Of a stretch of 31,259 nt of DNA, positions 1 through 7,783 are shown piece by piece (within the stretch, counting starts at the first letter, position 1; every line of letters starts with the position of its first letter). The notes under the pieces are model-generated. The model was not told where the DNA came from, did not search any database, and was given only the letters and a program-made list of their open reading frames with translations. The position numbers and the translations under genes were made by a program. The stretch is from VFZS01 sp964353255 (GTDB lineage Bacteria > Acidobacteriota > Terriglobia > Bryobacterales > Bryobacteraceae), in the NCBI GenBank assembly GCA_964353255.1, contig CAYGVJ010000061.1, positions 1 to 31,259 on the forward strand, written 5' to 3'.

Positions 1-657
1 GCGGCGCGGCATCTCCGCAAGCGTCTGTTTCACGCTCGGTGGCACGGGCGCCCGTTCGTGCTCGAAGGCGGCGGCATCGAGGTCAACGGCCGCGGCACCT
101 TGCTAACCACCGAAGAGTGCTACCTCGACCCCAAGACGCAAGTGCGCAACCCGGGCCTGGGCCGGAGGGAAATCGAGGCGACGTTGAAGGCGTACCTCGG
201 CGTGACGAACATCTTCTGGCTGGGCGGCGGCATAGCGGGCGACGACACGCACGGGCACGTCGATGACCTCTGCCGCTTCGTGAACCCGAAGACGGTGGTG
301 CTGATTCGGGAAGACGACCCGACGGACGTGAACTACCGTCCGCTCGCGGAGAACTGGGAGCGGATTCAGGATTTACGGCTCGAGGACGGCTCAAAGCCCG
401 AGGTGGTGGCGCTGCCCATGCCGGCGCCGCTCTACTTCGACGGCGATCGGCTGCCGGCCAGCTACGCCAACTTCTACATCGCCAATGCGGCGGTGCTGGT
501 TCCGACCTTCAACGATCCGAACGACCGCGTCGCCCTGGGCATTCTTGGCGAGCTCTTCAAGGACCGCCCGGTGGTGGGCATTCACGCCGTGGATCTGGTG
601 CTCGGCTTCGGCACGCTGCATTGCCTGACCCAGCAGGAGCCGGCGGCGCAGGGATAG
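1..657 (+). CDS. aguA: Agmatine deiminase, C-terminal part (5' end outside window)
   Basis: The open frame enters from the left edge, so only the last ~218 codons are present. Agmatine deiminases (peptidyl-arginine-deiminase fold, guanidino-modifying superfamily) convert agmatine to N-carbamoylputrescine and ammonia in the cytoplasm, on a route from arginine to putrescine. Family hallmarks visible in order are LEGGGIEVNGRGTLLTTEE, the RNPGL/REIE stretch, GDDTHGHVDDLCRF with the catalytic His, and a C-terminal GTLHCLTQQEP that carries the nucleophilic Cys. All are intact, so the visible part looks functional. The internal GTG at 58 is not the true start, because homology continues upstream of it. 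The gene converges on tRNA-Ser, 38 bp away. The aguA symbol rests on motifs only; the partner N-carbamoylputrescine amidohydrolase is not in view. Confidence 0.93.
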   Translation, partial: AARHLRKRLFHARWHGRPFVLEGGGIEVNGRGTLLTTEECYLDPKTQVRNPGLGRREIEATLKAYLGVTNIFWLGGGIAGDDTHGHVDDLCRFVNPKTVVLIREDDPTDVNYRPLAENWERIQDLRLEDGSKPEVVALPMPAPLYFDGDRLPASYANFYIANAAVLVPTFNDPNDRVALGILGELFKDRPVVGIHAVDLVLGFGTLHCLTQQEPAAQG

Positions 658-695
658 CGCGGCGGAAGCAATCCTGCGAGGCGTCGCGACCGGGC

Positions 696-785
696 TGGCG
701 GTGAGGGTGGGATTCGAACCCACGGACGAGTCACCCCGTCAACGGTTTTCGAGACCGCCCGATTCAACCACTCTCGCACCTCACC
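696..785 (-). tRNA. tRNA-Ser (anticodon CGA), CCA encoded
   Basis: Read on the minus strand, this is a class II tRNA. The acceptor stem GGTGAGG pairs perfectly with CCTCACC. The D-stem is CGA/TCG with the GG of the D-loop, and the anticodon stem GCGGT/ACCGT holds the loop CTCGAAA (anticodon CGA, reading UCG). It has a long variable arm, a T-arm GTGGG-TTCGAAT-CCCAC, discriminator G (699) and a genomically encoded CCA (698-696). All stems pair, so it should be functional. It sits just downstream of a short recN-tail-like sequence (830-868). A decayed copy lies at 18334-18424 beside the real recN. Confidence 0.96.
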
Positions 786-801
786 GGGGTGGTCAATATC
801 T

Positions 802-807
802 ATTCTA
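802..807 (-). promoter_or_regulatory. Candidate -10 box for tRNA-Ser
   Basis: TAGAAT on the minus strand ends 16 nt before the mature 5' end of tRNA-Ser, a plausible distance for a short leader. I see no convincing -35 at 16-18 bp spacing, so this is a weak call. Confidence 0.3.
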
Positions 808-829
808 CCTGAGCCGCCGCCTAGCCCGC

Positions 830-868
830 TCATCCCCCTGCCGCGGCCTTGAGCAACTGGGCGGTCTG
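830..868 (-). repeat. Diverged recN 3'-end remnant (copy A)
   Basis: This 39-bp stretch matches the last 39 bp of recN (18446-18484) at 31 of 39 positions by hand alignment. In the recN frame it still reads QTAQLLKAAAGG-stop, against HAAQLLRGAAGG-stop in recN. It starts 8 nt after the stop of the Gfo/Idh gene and is followed by an intact tRNA-Ser, just as native recN is followed by a degenerate tRNA-Ser. The match alone is short; the shared order of recN tail then tRNA-Ser makes chance unlikely. Confidence 0.65.
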
Positions 869-876
869 CACCCGTC

Positions 877-2271
877 TCATACCCGCTCGGGCAGCACGTA
901 CGGCGCGCGGTACTGGCGGGTCAGGTAGGCGTTCGCCTCCTTATCACCCGGGAACTTCTCCGTCGCGGGATCGAAGACCAGCTTCCTCCCGGTGCGGTAG
1001 GAGATATTGGCCAGGTGACACAACGCCGTGGACATGTGCCCCTCCTCAATCTCGCAATACAGCTCCTCCCGCTTCCGCGACCGCACGCAGTCGATAAAAT
1101 TCCGGAAATGGGCCCCCTTCTCCTCCTTTTCCTGGCCCGGGACTGCCGGCCCCGGCTTGTAGGCGATCTCGGGGAAGCTGGCGTTGAAGGCGCGCTGGGA
1201 CACGCCCGAAGGCAGATCCGGCTTGTTGGCCGGAGTGAACTCGGTCAGAACGGTCGACCAACGGCTGCCCGATAAGCCGACCCCGCAGACGTAGCCTTTG
1301 GAGGTGTAGAAGAAGGAGCCGATCATCTGAACGCCCCCAAAAGGCGGACTAAACAGCGTCGTCACCTCCAGTTCCACCAGCATGCCGTCGGCGTATTCGA
1401 AGCTCGCGTTTTGCACGTTCGGCGTGTCCTGATCGGAGTCATCCAGGTAACGGCCGCCGGCACAGTGAATCTTCACCGGATGAACGCTCTTGCCCAATCC
1501 CCATCGCACGGCGTCCATCACGTGGACGCCGTTGCAGCCAACCTCGGTGGTAGCGGTGTCCCAGAAGTAGTGCCAGCCGTAATGGAACCGGTTCAAGGTG
1601 AAGGGGCGGTAAGGGGCTGGTCCGAGGAAGAGGTCCCAGTGAACGCCCTTCGGAATGGGCGACTCGGCCGCGCGGCCGATACTGGCACGGCCCCGGTAGA
1701 CGACCGACTTGGCCCGATAGACAGTGCCGAACTGGCCGCTTTGCACGAAACGTATTGCGGACTGGAGCGGCCCCTCGCTCCGCATGTTCAGCCCGGCTTG
1801 GACGATCCGGTTGTACTTCCGGGCTGCCTCCACCATGCGGCGGCCTTCCACTACGCTGTAGGAGACCGGCTTCTCGACGTAGACGTCCTTTCCTGCCTGG
1901 CAAGCCCAGATGGTTTGCAGGGCATGCCAGTGGTCGGGTGTGGCGATGGAGACCGCGTCAATGTCCTTCTTGTCCAGCAGCCTGCGGAAGTCGTACTCGG
2001 TCGCGGGCTTGTTGCCACCGATCCGCTCCACCGCGGCAACCGCGTCGGGGAACAACCGCTCGTCAATGTCGCACAGGTACGCGACACGCACGTTGGGAAG
2101 CCTGGCCAAAGATTGGTAGTGGGACTGGCCGCGCCCGTGGAAGCCGATGACGGCCACGTTGACGCGGTCATTGGGGCTGCTCTGGCCCCACGAAGGACGT
2201 ATGGCCGGCCCCGCGGCCACTCCGGTGGTCCAAGCAGCCCCCTTCACGAAGTCACGACGACTCGTTGACAA
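877..2271 (-). CDS. Gfo/Idh/MocA family oxidoreductase with Tat signal
   Basis: The product is 464 aa. The N-terminus STSRRDFVKGAAWTTGVAAG is a twin-arginine signal, predicting folded export with bound NAD(P) to the periplasm. Residues ~37-160 form the Rossmann domain, with IGFHGRG as dinucleotide loop, CDID after beta-2 and the family EKP motif (~133-135). The rest is the GFO_IDH_MocA C-terminal domain, with the typical segment WDTATTEVGCNGVHVMDAVRW. Members oxidise or reduce hydroxyls of sugars or cyclitols; the substrate cannot be read here. The start is TTG, chosen because AGGAGG lies 9 nt upstream and the Tat motif follows at once. It is the last gene of a minus-strand run after the TonB-dependent transporter and a TIM-barrel isomerase, 90 bp behind the latter. 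Tat-exported pairs of this kind suggest periplasmic keto-sugar chemistry (inference). Confidence 0.9.
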   Translation of the reverse strand: MSTSRRDFVKGAAWTTGVAAGPAIRPSWGQSSPNDRVNVAVIGFHGRGQSHYQSLARLPNVRVAYLCDIDERLFPDAVAAVERIGGNKPATEYDFRRLLDKKDIDAVSIATPDHWHALQTIWACQAGKDVYVEKPVSYSVVEGRRMVEAARKYNRIVQAGLNMRSEGPLQSAIRFVQSGQFGTVYRAKSVVYRGRASIGRAAESPIPKGVHWDLFLGPAPYRPFTLNRFHYGWHYFWDTATTEVGCNGVHVMDAVRWGLGKSVHPVKIHCAGGRYLDDSDQDTPNVQNASFEYADGMLVELEVTTLFSPPFGGVQMIGSFFYTSKGYVCGVGLSGSRWSTVLTEFTPANKPDLPSGVSQRAFNASFPEIAYKPGPAVPGQEKEEKGAHFRNFIDCVRSRKREELYCEIEEGHMSTALCHLANISYRTGRKLVFDPATEKFPGDKEANAYLTRQYRAPYVLPERV

Positions 2272-2361
2272 GATGACAATCCTCCTCGCTCGAAGCTCGG
2301 TCTATGGTGGTAATGTACTGCTGTTCGGCCCTGCCGCCCTCGGCCTTCTCCTCTCCTGCAA

Positions 2362-3234
2362 CTACGTGCAGGACCGGTTCAACTCCGTCCACAACGCTTT
2401 ATACATCCGCAGGAACCGCTCCGGCTCCTTGCTCTCCGCGACTTCGGCGAACGTGTACCCGTCGTACTTGGCGTTTCTGAGCAGCGCGAAAAACTCACGG
2501 TACGGGTACCGGCCTCCGCTCAGCTCCTTGATGTGAACGCTCCTGATCCAGGCCTTTAACAGCTCGAAGCTCGGCTTTACCGAGCCGTTCACGATATCCT
2601 CGCCGTTGGAGTTCCAGCAGGCGCCGACGTTCTTATGTCCGGCGGCCTTCAGGATCGCCGCTGCCACCTGCGGCCTGGCGGTGACGCCTGGGCCGTGGAC
2701 TTCCATCCAGACCTCGACGCCCTTGCCAGCTCCATACTCGCCCACCTCGGCGAGCCCGCGGCCGAAATTCTGAATGCACGTCTCCTGCGGCACGTCTTCT
2801 GGAAATCCCAGCGGCTGAATCTTGATCCCTATGGCGCCCGTATCATGGGCCAGATCGACGAACTGCTTTGCGATCTCAACCTGCTCCTTGCGCTCCGCCG
2901 CCACCGGAGATTGAAACCTGCAAGTGGTGCCGTAGCTGACGAGCCGAACCTTGCTCCGCTCGAAGAGCCGCCGCACGCGGGTGCGCTCCTCCTGCCCGAT
3001 CGACGGCTCCACCCCATGCTTGTGCCCGGTCCGCAGCTCGACGCCCTCGAAACCGGCGCCTTCCAGCACCCGGATGATCCCTTCCACATCGTAGTCCTTC
3101 AGCACCAGCCAGGTGACGGCGCCGAGATGGAAACCCGGGCCGGCCTCGGACGGCGCCGCGGCCCCCCCCGCTTTCAGGGGAATCCCCGCCGCCGCGGCCG
3201 CAACCGGGCTCAACACAAAACTTCTTCGGTTCAC
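2362..3234 (-). CDS. Sugar phosphate isomerase/epimerase-like TIM barrel with signal peptide
   Basis: The product is 290 aa. An N-terminal NRRSFVLSPVAAAAAGIP segment with twin arginines looks like a Tat-type signal, followed by an AP-endonuclease-2/xylose-isomerase-like TIM barrel (~residues 35-285). Visible barrel elements include GFEGVELRTG, GAIGIKIQPLGFP, VWMEVHGPG, VHIKELSGGRYP and GYTFAEVAES; the Glu, His and Glu at these strand ends fit a divalent-metal site. Members isomerise or epimerise sugars and cyclitols, such as keto-inositols or keto-glucosides; the substrate is unknown here. The start is GTG, supported by GAGGAGGAGG four nt upstream. It lies 66 bp after the TonB-dependent transporter and 90 bp before the Gfo/Idh gene, all on one strand, so co-transcription is likely. 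Confidence 0.87.
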   Translation of the reverse strand: MNRRSFVLSPVAAAAAGIPLKAGGAAAPSEAGPGFHLGAVTWLVLKDYDVEGIIRVLEGAGFEGVELRTGHKHGVEPSIGQEERTRVRRLFERSKVRLVSYGTTCRFQSPVAAERKEQVEIAKQFVDLAHDTGAIGIKIQPLGFPEDVPQETCIQNFGRGLAEVGEYGAGKGVEVWMEVHGPGVTARPQVAAAILKAAGHKNVGACWNSNGEDIVNGSVKPSFELLKAWIRSVHIKELSGGRYPYREFFALLRNAKYDGYTFAEVAESKEPERFLRMYKALWTELNRSCT

Positions 3235-3300
3235 GAAACCTCCTCCTCAGGTATTAAAGCTAGTTCAAACCAAACTCAGACTTGCGACCACGGCCGACCG

Positions 3301-6300
3301 CTAGAACACGTACTTGAGCCCCAATTGGAAGATCCGCGGACTATCCGCGCTCAGGATCCGCCCCAAGTTAACGCTCGCCAGGCTCCCGTCGGGCTGCCCG
3401 AGGTTCACCCAGTTGAACATGTTGAATGCGTCGCAACGCAACTGCACCTGGTGACGTTCGCTGATCCGGATGGCCTTGGAAAGCGCAAGATCAACTCCCT
3501 TGGAGCCCGGTCCGATAACCACGTTGCGGCCCAGATTCCCGAGCCGGCCCGGCTGGTTCTGCTGGAAAGCGTCCGCGTTAAACCATCTCTGGATCACCTG
3601 TTGCCGGGACCGATCCGGGCTGAGCTTCCAGACGCCCACAACGTCGGGGTGGTCGCTGCCGATGCCAAAATCGTTATCCTTGCCGCTCACCACTGCCACC
3701 GGCTGGCCGGCGTAAAATGTAGTGATTGCATTCAGAGACCACCCGCCCAGCGCCTGCCGGCGCAACCCCGTCGCTTGGCCGTACAACGGCAGTTCCCACA
3801 CCCAGGAGAGCACCAGCATCTGGCGCCGGTCCTGGTCGCCCAGGCCCTTGTCCAGCCACCTGTTTCTCGGGTCCACCCAACTGGCCCCCTTGTACCAGCT
3901 TCCCGTATCTATCCACTTGCTCGCCGTGTACGATGCCAGCAAAGTGAACCCGCGGGAGAATCGTTTCTCCGCGCGCGCCTGCAAGGCATTATACGACGCA
4001 TTTATCATTGTTTGACCCATACTCATGCTCAAGAAGGTTGGGTACAAGGGCCGCCGCTGATCGATGTTCTTACTCGAGGCGTCCGGAGACCGCATGGGCG
4101 AGTTGATATCCGAACCTCCCACTAGCTTTCGACCGACATTGCCCACATAGGCCGCCTCCAGCGACCAGTCCTTCCCGATCTGACGCTGAATCGACAAATT
4201 GAACTGCTGCGCATAGCCGGTGCGCTTGTCGGGACTGTCAAAGCTATAGTTGGATCCTGTCGGAAACTTCAGGACGGCCGGATCGGTCAGGAACGGGAAC
4301 GGATTACCTCCATATGGCGCGAAAGGATTCTCCAGGGTCGTATCCCGAATCTTCAGACTCAAACCCCAGGGGGTCGAAGTCTGCGGATCTTGAGTCGCAT
4401 TCAAGATAGTGAAGGCATAGGAAATCCCGTAGCCCGCCCGGATGACCGTCTTGCCGTTTCCGAACAAGTCGTAGGCGATGCCCAACCGCGGAGCAAAGTT
4501 GTTCAAATCGCTATCGATTCCCCCGCGCGGAATGCCGCTGTCACAAGGAAACAGAATCCCGCCAGGCGCCTGAGGGACGCAGCTCGACTGCCGCCCCGGC
4601 CGGTAAGCGATCAGTTGGTCCAGAGGGTGTACCGGCACCGTGTTCAATTCGTACCTGACCCCAAGGGTCAAGGCCAGCTTGGAGGTCACACGAACCTTAT
4701 CCTGAGCGAACCAGTACAGATACCACTGATTGCTGCTTTTATACTGCTGTGCTCCTGAACTCAGCACGTCACTCATGCCCACCATGAAGTCAGCCAAAGA
4801 GCTGCCGGTGTAGACGCCGCTGAAGTTGAATTTGCCCCCCATGTTCTCCCCGGCGGTAACATCCATCAATTTGCGCACGCCAGCCTGAGCTCCGAACTTC
4901 AGGTCGTGCCGTCCCCTGGTCCAACTGAAGGTGTCCCTCGCATCATAGCTGTCGGACGTCTTGGGTCCGCCGGTGGGAGAGCCCGGTGTGTCAAGGTAAC
5001 CGGCCACCACGATCTCCGGGGGCATGTGGGGCCCAACCGCCAGCGGCGCGAACTTCGAACCCAGGTCATTCCAGCTCACGGTGTCGGGAGTGACGTACCG
5101 GTTCCCCGAGCTCCGGCTGTAAGTGAGACCGAGGCTATTCAACTTGGTGGGACTGACCATCCAGTATTCTTGCACGTTGAGGTTCTGCTGGCCGGACAGG
5201 ATCGTGCGTCTGATGAAATCAACGCTGGTCAAGAACCGCGCGCCGTCGGCGATGGCGCTATAGAAATAGGCGCCCGTGAGCTTGTGTTTCTCGGAGAAAA
5301 GGTGGTCGCCCTTGAACAGAAGCCGCTTGGTGTCGGTCGGCGCGCTGACCCGCTGGACGAGCGCATTGGGACCGATCTGAGGGGCATTGGGCAATGGAAC
5401 GGCCTGTAAAGAACCCAGGGTCAGTTTCAAGTAGTTCTGGGCGACCTGGCTCAGGCGGTTCGGGGGAATGATGTTGTTGGTAAAGGGCTGGCCGGTCACC
5501 GGGTCCTTGACCACGATCAGCTTGCCGGTTCTGTCCCTGGTGGCCGAAAAATCGCCGGTGCGCTCAGCGGCGGTCGGCACCAGCGCGGAATTGTTGAACG
5601 CCGATGTTCTCCTCCGGAAAGCCTCAACGCTGGCGAAGAAGAAAGTCTTGTTCTTGATAACCGGTCCGCCGAACGACCCGCCGAACTGGTTCTGCACCAG
5701 GGGAGTCGTATCGGGCTGGAAGAAGTTCCGGGCATTGAGTGAGCGGTTCCGAAGGAACTCGAACAGCGTGCCGTGAAACTCGTTGGTTCCTGATTTTGTG
5801 ATGACGTTGACCACCGCGCCAACCGTACGGCCATATTGCGCCTCATAGTTGTTGGTGATCACCCGAAACTCCTGGATGGCATCCGGGTTTGGTACGTCAT
5901 TGCCGTAATTGCGGAGCGGCGATGTGTTGTCACCGCCGTCCAGCAGCCAGTTGCTGTCTTCGGCCCTCTGGCCGTTGGCGACGACCTTGTTCTCCTGGAA
6001 CCCCTGCAAATTGCCGGTCTGGAGGTTCTCCATGCCCGGTATGAGGCTCACCAGACTCAGCGTATTGCGGCCGTTCAAGGGCAGATCCACCACCCTCTTC
6101 TGGTCCACCAGCCCTCCCATTTCATTGCTGGAAGTCTCCACCAGCGGGGCATCGCCGGTTACGCTGATCCGCTCCGCGAGCGCTCCCACGGAGAGCTGGA
6201 TGTTCACTCTGGCGTTCCGGTTCAAAGAGAGTTCGATTCCTTCCCGAATGGCGGTCTTGAAGCCCTGGCATTCCACCAGAACCCTGTACACGCCCACAGG

Positions 6301-6564
6301 CAGCTCCGGAAAGGTGTATATGCCAACCTCGTTCGTGGCGGTGTTCCGGATTTCGTTGGTGAGGGTATTCGTGGCTTGCACCCTGGCTCCCGACACGACC
6401 GCTCCCGATTCGTCCGTGACGGTTCCGAAAATCGACCCCGTCGTCTGAGCCACGGCCGTAGTCGCCCCGCCAGCGAGCAACAACGCCCCCATCAAAACAA
6501 GTACGACAGAATTTGAAACAAGACCAGGCAATCGCCTTATGGCCCTTCGTGCCTCTCGTCGCAT
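3301..6564 (-). CDS. Oar-like TonB-dependent outer-membrane transporter
   Basis: The product is 1087 aa. A signal peptide (~1-40) ends at AVAQ. Next come a carboxypeptidase-regulatory-like Ig domain (~42-125, GSIFGTVTDESGAVVSGARV), a plug domain (~130-250, with DLPLNGRNTLSLVSLIPG, WLLDGGDN and PNPDAIQEFRVITNNYEAQY), and then a long 22-strand-type barrel (VNVITKSGTNEFHG, GGSFGGPVIKNKTFFF) ending in the aromatic IFQLGLKYVF expected for BAM insertion. This architecture is the expanded Oar/CarboxypepD_reg family of Acidobacteriota; by family analogy it imports oligosaccharides or similar ligands using TonB energy. The ATG start has GGAAGGAG nine nt upstream and a good promoter 47-76 bp upstream. 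It heads the operon with the isomerase and oxidoreductase. Its base composition is visibly less GC-rich than recN or nifJ. Confidence 0.93.
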   Translation of the reverse strand: MRREARRAIRRLPGLVSNSVVLVLMGALLLAGGATTAVAQTTGSIFGTVTDESGAVVSGARVQATNTLTNEIRNTATNEVGIYTFPELPVGVYRVLVECQGFKTAIREGIELSLNRNARVNIQLSVGALAERISVTGDAPLVETSSNEMGGLVDQKRVVDLPLNGRNTLSLVSLIPGMENLQTGNLQGFQENKVVANGQRAEDSNWLLDGGDNTSPLRNYGNDVPNPDAIQEFRVITNNYEAQYGRTVGAVVNVITKSGTNEFHGTLFEFLRNRSLNARNFFQPDTTPLVQNQFGGSFGGPVIKNKTFFFASVEAFRRRTSAFNNSALVPTAAERTGDFSATRDRTGKLIVVKDPVTGQPFTNNIIPPNRLSQVAQNYLKLTLGSLQAVPLPNAPQIGPNALVQRVSAPTDTKRLLFKGDHLFSEKHKLTGAYFYSAIADGARFLTSVDFIRRTILSGQQNLNVQEYWMVSPTKLNSLGLTYSRSSGNRYVTPDTVSWNDLGSKFAPLAVGPHMPPEIVVAGYLDTPGSPTGGPKTSDSYDARDTFSWTRGRHDLKFGAQAGVRKLMDVTAGENMGGKFNFSGVYTGSSLADFMVGMSDVLSSGAQQYKSSNQWYLYWFAQDKVRVTSKLALTLGVRYELNTVPVHPLDQLIAYRPGRQSSCVPQAPGGILFPCDSGIPRGGIDSDLNNFAPRLGIAYDLFGNGKTVIRAGYGISYAFTILNATQDPQTSTPWGLSLKIRDTTLENPFAPYGGNPFPFLTDPAVLKFPTGSNYSFDSPDKRTGYAQQFNLSIQRQIGKDWSLEAAYVGNVGRKLVGGSDINSPMRSPDASSKNIDQRRPLYPTFLSMSMGQTMINASYNALQARAEKRFSRGFTLLASYTASKWIDTGSWYKGASWVDPRNRWLDKGLGDQDRRQMLVLSWVWELPLYGQATGLRRQALGGWSLNAITTFYAGQPVAVVSGKDNDFGIGSDHPDVVGVWKLSPDRSRQQVIQRWFNADAFQQNQPGRLGNLGRNVVIGPGSKGVDLALSKAIRISERHQVQLRCDAFNMFNWVNLGQPDGSLASVNLGRILSADSPRIFQLGLKYVF

Positions 6565-6593
6565 CGCACCAATCTCCTTCCCGCATTCTTGCC

Positions 6594-6610
6594 GAGGCCG
6601 GCTAGGCCTC
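6594..6610 (-). promoter_or_regulatory. Palindrome at the predicted transcription start of the transporter gene
   Basis: GAGGCC-N5-GGCCTC is a perfect 6-bp inverted repeat directly after the -10 box, spanning the expected +1. It could be an operator or a 5'-UTR hairpin; its exact position at +1 makes an operator plausible. Confidence 0.4.
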
Positions 6611-6640
6611 TTTATAGCCCTTTGGACCCTACTCCGTCAA
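6611..6640 (-). promoter_or_regulatory. Sigma70-type promoter of the TonB-dependent transporter operon
   Basis: On the minus strand TTGACG (6640-6635) is followed after an 18-bp spacer by TATAAA (6616-6611). Both boxes match 5 of 6 consensus bases. The start codon is 46 nt after the -10 box. Confidence 0.65.
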
Positions 6641-6650
6641 GGACCGCATG

Positions 6651-6936
6651 GTCTGAATCTCAGCCGCTTGGACTGCGATTCGGGCACCCGGTGATCTGAT
6701 CGGTCTGGCTTCGTGGTGGCGTGAGGGCGGCCGAACACACAACCCGGCGCGGCGAAATCGTCGCTTCCAGCCAAGGCACTCGCCGAAACTCAGTCCCCCT
6801 CGCTGCGCTCTCCAGGCGGGGTACACAGACGCCCGCCTGCGCCGTGGGGACCCCAGGCTGACAACCATGGCAGGCTGAGGGTACCATGCGAATCTGAAAA
6901 TCTCCTGAAGACACTTCACCCCCTGCGCATCTTCAG
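6651..6936. repeat. Dispersed ~290-bp repeat, copy 1
   Basis: This block aligns end to end with 14557-14848, in the same orientation, at roughly three quarters identity by eye. Anchor words shared in order include GTCTGAATC, CAGCCGCTTGG, TTCGTGGTGG, GAAACTCAGT, CTGCGCCGT, ATGGCAGGCTGAGG, GCGAATCTGAAAAT and a terminal CTTCAG. Both copies begin just beyond the TTTATAG (-10 region) of a leftward gene. I see no coding sequence in either copy. It could be a MITE-like element or a shared long upstream regulatory region. Confidence 0.75.
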
Positions 6937-7458
6937 GTCAGACGGCTGAACGGCCGGCAACGAGCGGGCGTTTGAGTCGCCCCCGCCCTGGGAGCAAAGG
7001 GCTTGTCGTGGGCCGGCGAGAGGCGCCCCAGGCTCTGCTGTAGACCGGGATCCCCAGGTTGGCGTCCTGGTCCGACTCGGCTGGCCCGGAATTCCCCGGT
7101 TCAGCCGGAAGTTGCTTCCCAGCAGAGCCAGCTTCCGTTTCCTCCGGCCGGGTCAGTTTGCCGGCCAGGCGCCGCAAGCCAGCCTGCCAGTCTCGGAACT
7201 GGCCGGTGATCAGGTCCCGCCAGCCGATGAAGCGGAGGGCGGAGATCTCGGCCTTCTGGTTCCAGCACCCGGCCCGTTCCGCCCCCTGGCCGCGGATGTC
7301 CTGCGGCGCCCACACGCCCCTCGGGTCTCTTCAAAACTCCTGGCGCTGGGCGCTCCTCGGGGTGCAGCGCCTGCGGGCCTGCCTTGTGGGACGTTCTCTC
7401 CGTTATCTTGACTGCCAACACTCCATTTCCAACTGAGGCGGGACCGCCCGTGGTGTGC
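6937..7458. other. Non-coding stretch between inverted repeat copies
   Basis: Several frames are open here, but none has a credible start with a ribosome binding site, a recognisable domain or a sensible residue composition; the translations are rich in Pro, Arg and Gly, as expected from random GC-rich DNA. It is bracketed by repeat copy 1 on the left and an inverted, truncated copy on the right, so it may be the decayed cargo of a mobile or duplicated cassette. Confidence 0.45.
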
Positions 7459-7603
7459 ATTCAGCGGGTTTTCAGATTCGCCTGCTACCCTCGTGTCACA
7501 TGACGGCCGACCGGAGACACGCTGGCCTCGCTGCGCCTTGTTCGGCCGTCTCAGCAAAGGTAATTGTGTCCCGACGAATGCTCTATCTCGCAACCACGAA
7601 AGC
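7459..7603. repeat. Dispersed repeat, truncated inverted copy 3
   Basis: The reverse complement of the 290-bp repeat is recognisable here. ATTCAGCGGGTTTTCAGATTCGC followed by TGCTACCCTC matches the right end of copies 1 and 2. A later CCGACGAATGC and CAACCACGAAAGC match internal words in the right order, with an internal deletion. The orientation is opposite to copy 1. Identity is high only in the first ~35 bp. Confidence 0.5.
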
Positions 7604-7783
7604 GCCGAGGGCGGCTGCCTTTTCAACTCGGAGCAGCCTGACCCTGACCCGAATGGCCGGAACGGAAATCCCGGCTGACGTGAGGCCGGTTCGCGTGCTT
7701 GATTCGGAAATCCCCGGTTTCCCCGCCACCGGCCCCAGCCGCACTCCTCCTTCCCTACCCACTTGCCCGGCCAGGGTGCCAAG
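7604..7783. other. Leader region of the DUF5916 gene, nothing identified
   Basis: This is GC-rich sequence with short similar words (GGAAATCCC, GGAAATCCCC) but no clear promoter, hairpin or gene. Confidence 0.4.

Noticed and set aside
2635..4125. Plus-strand frame spanning the isomerase/transporter junction
   Set aside because: It crosses two well-supported minus-strand genes and their intergenic gap, and shows no domain.
6651..7603. Insertion sequence with its own transposase
   Set aside because: No frame in the region shows a DDE, HUH or serine/tyrosine recombinase motif, and I could not define terminal repeats with a target duplication.
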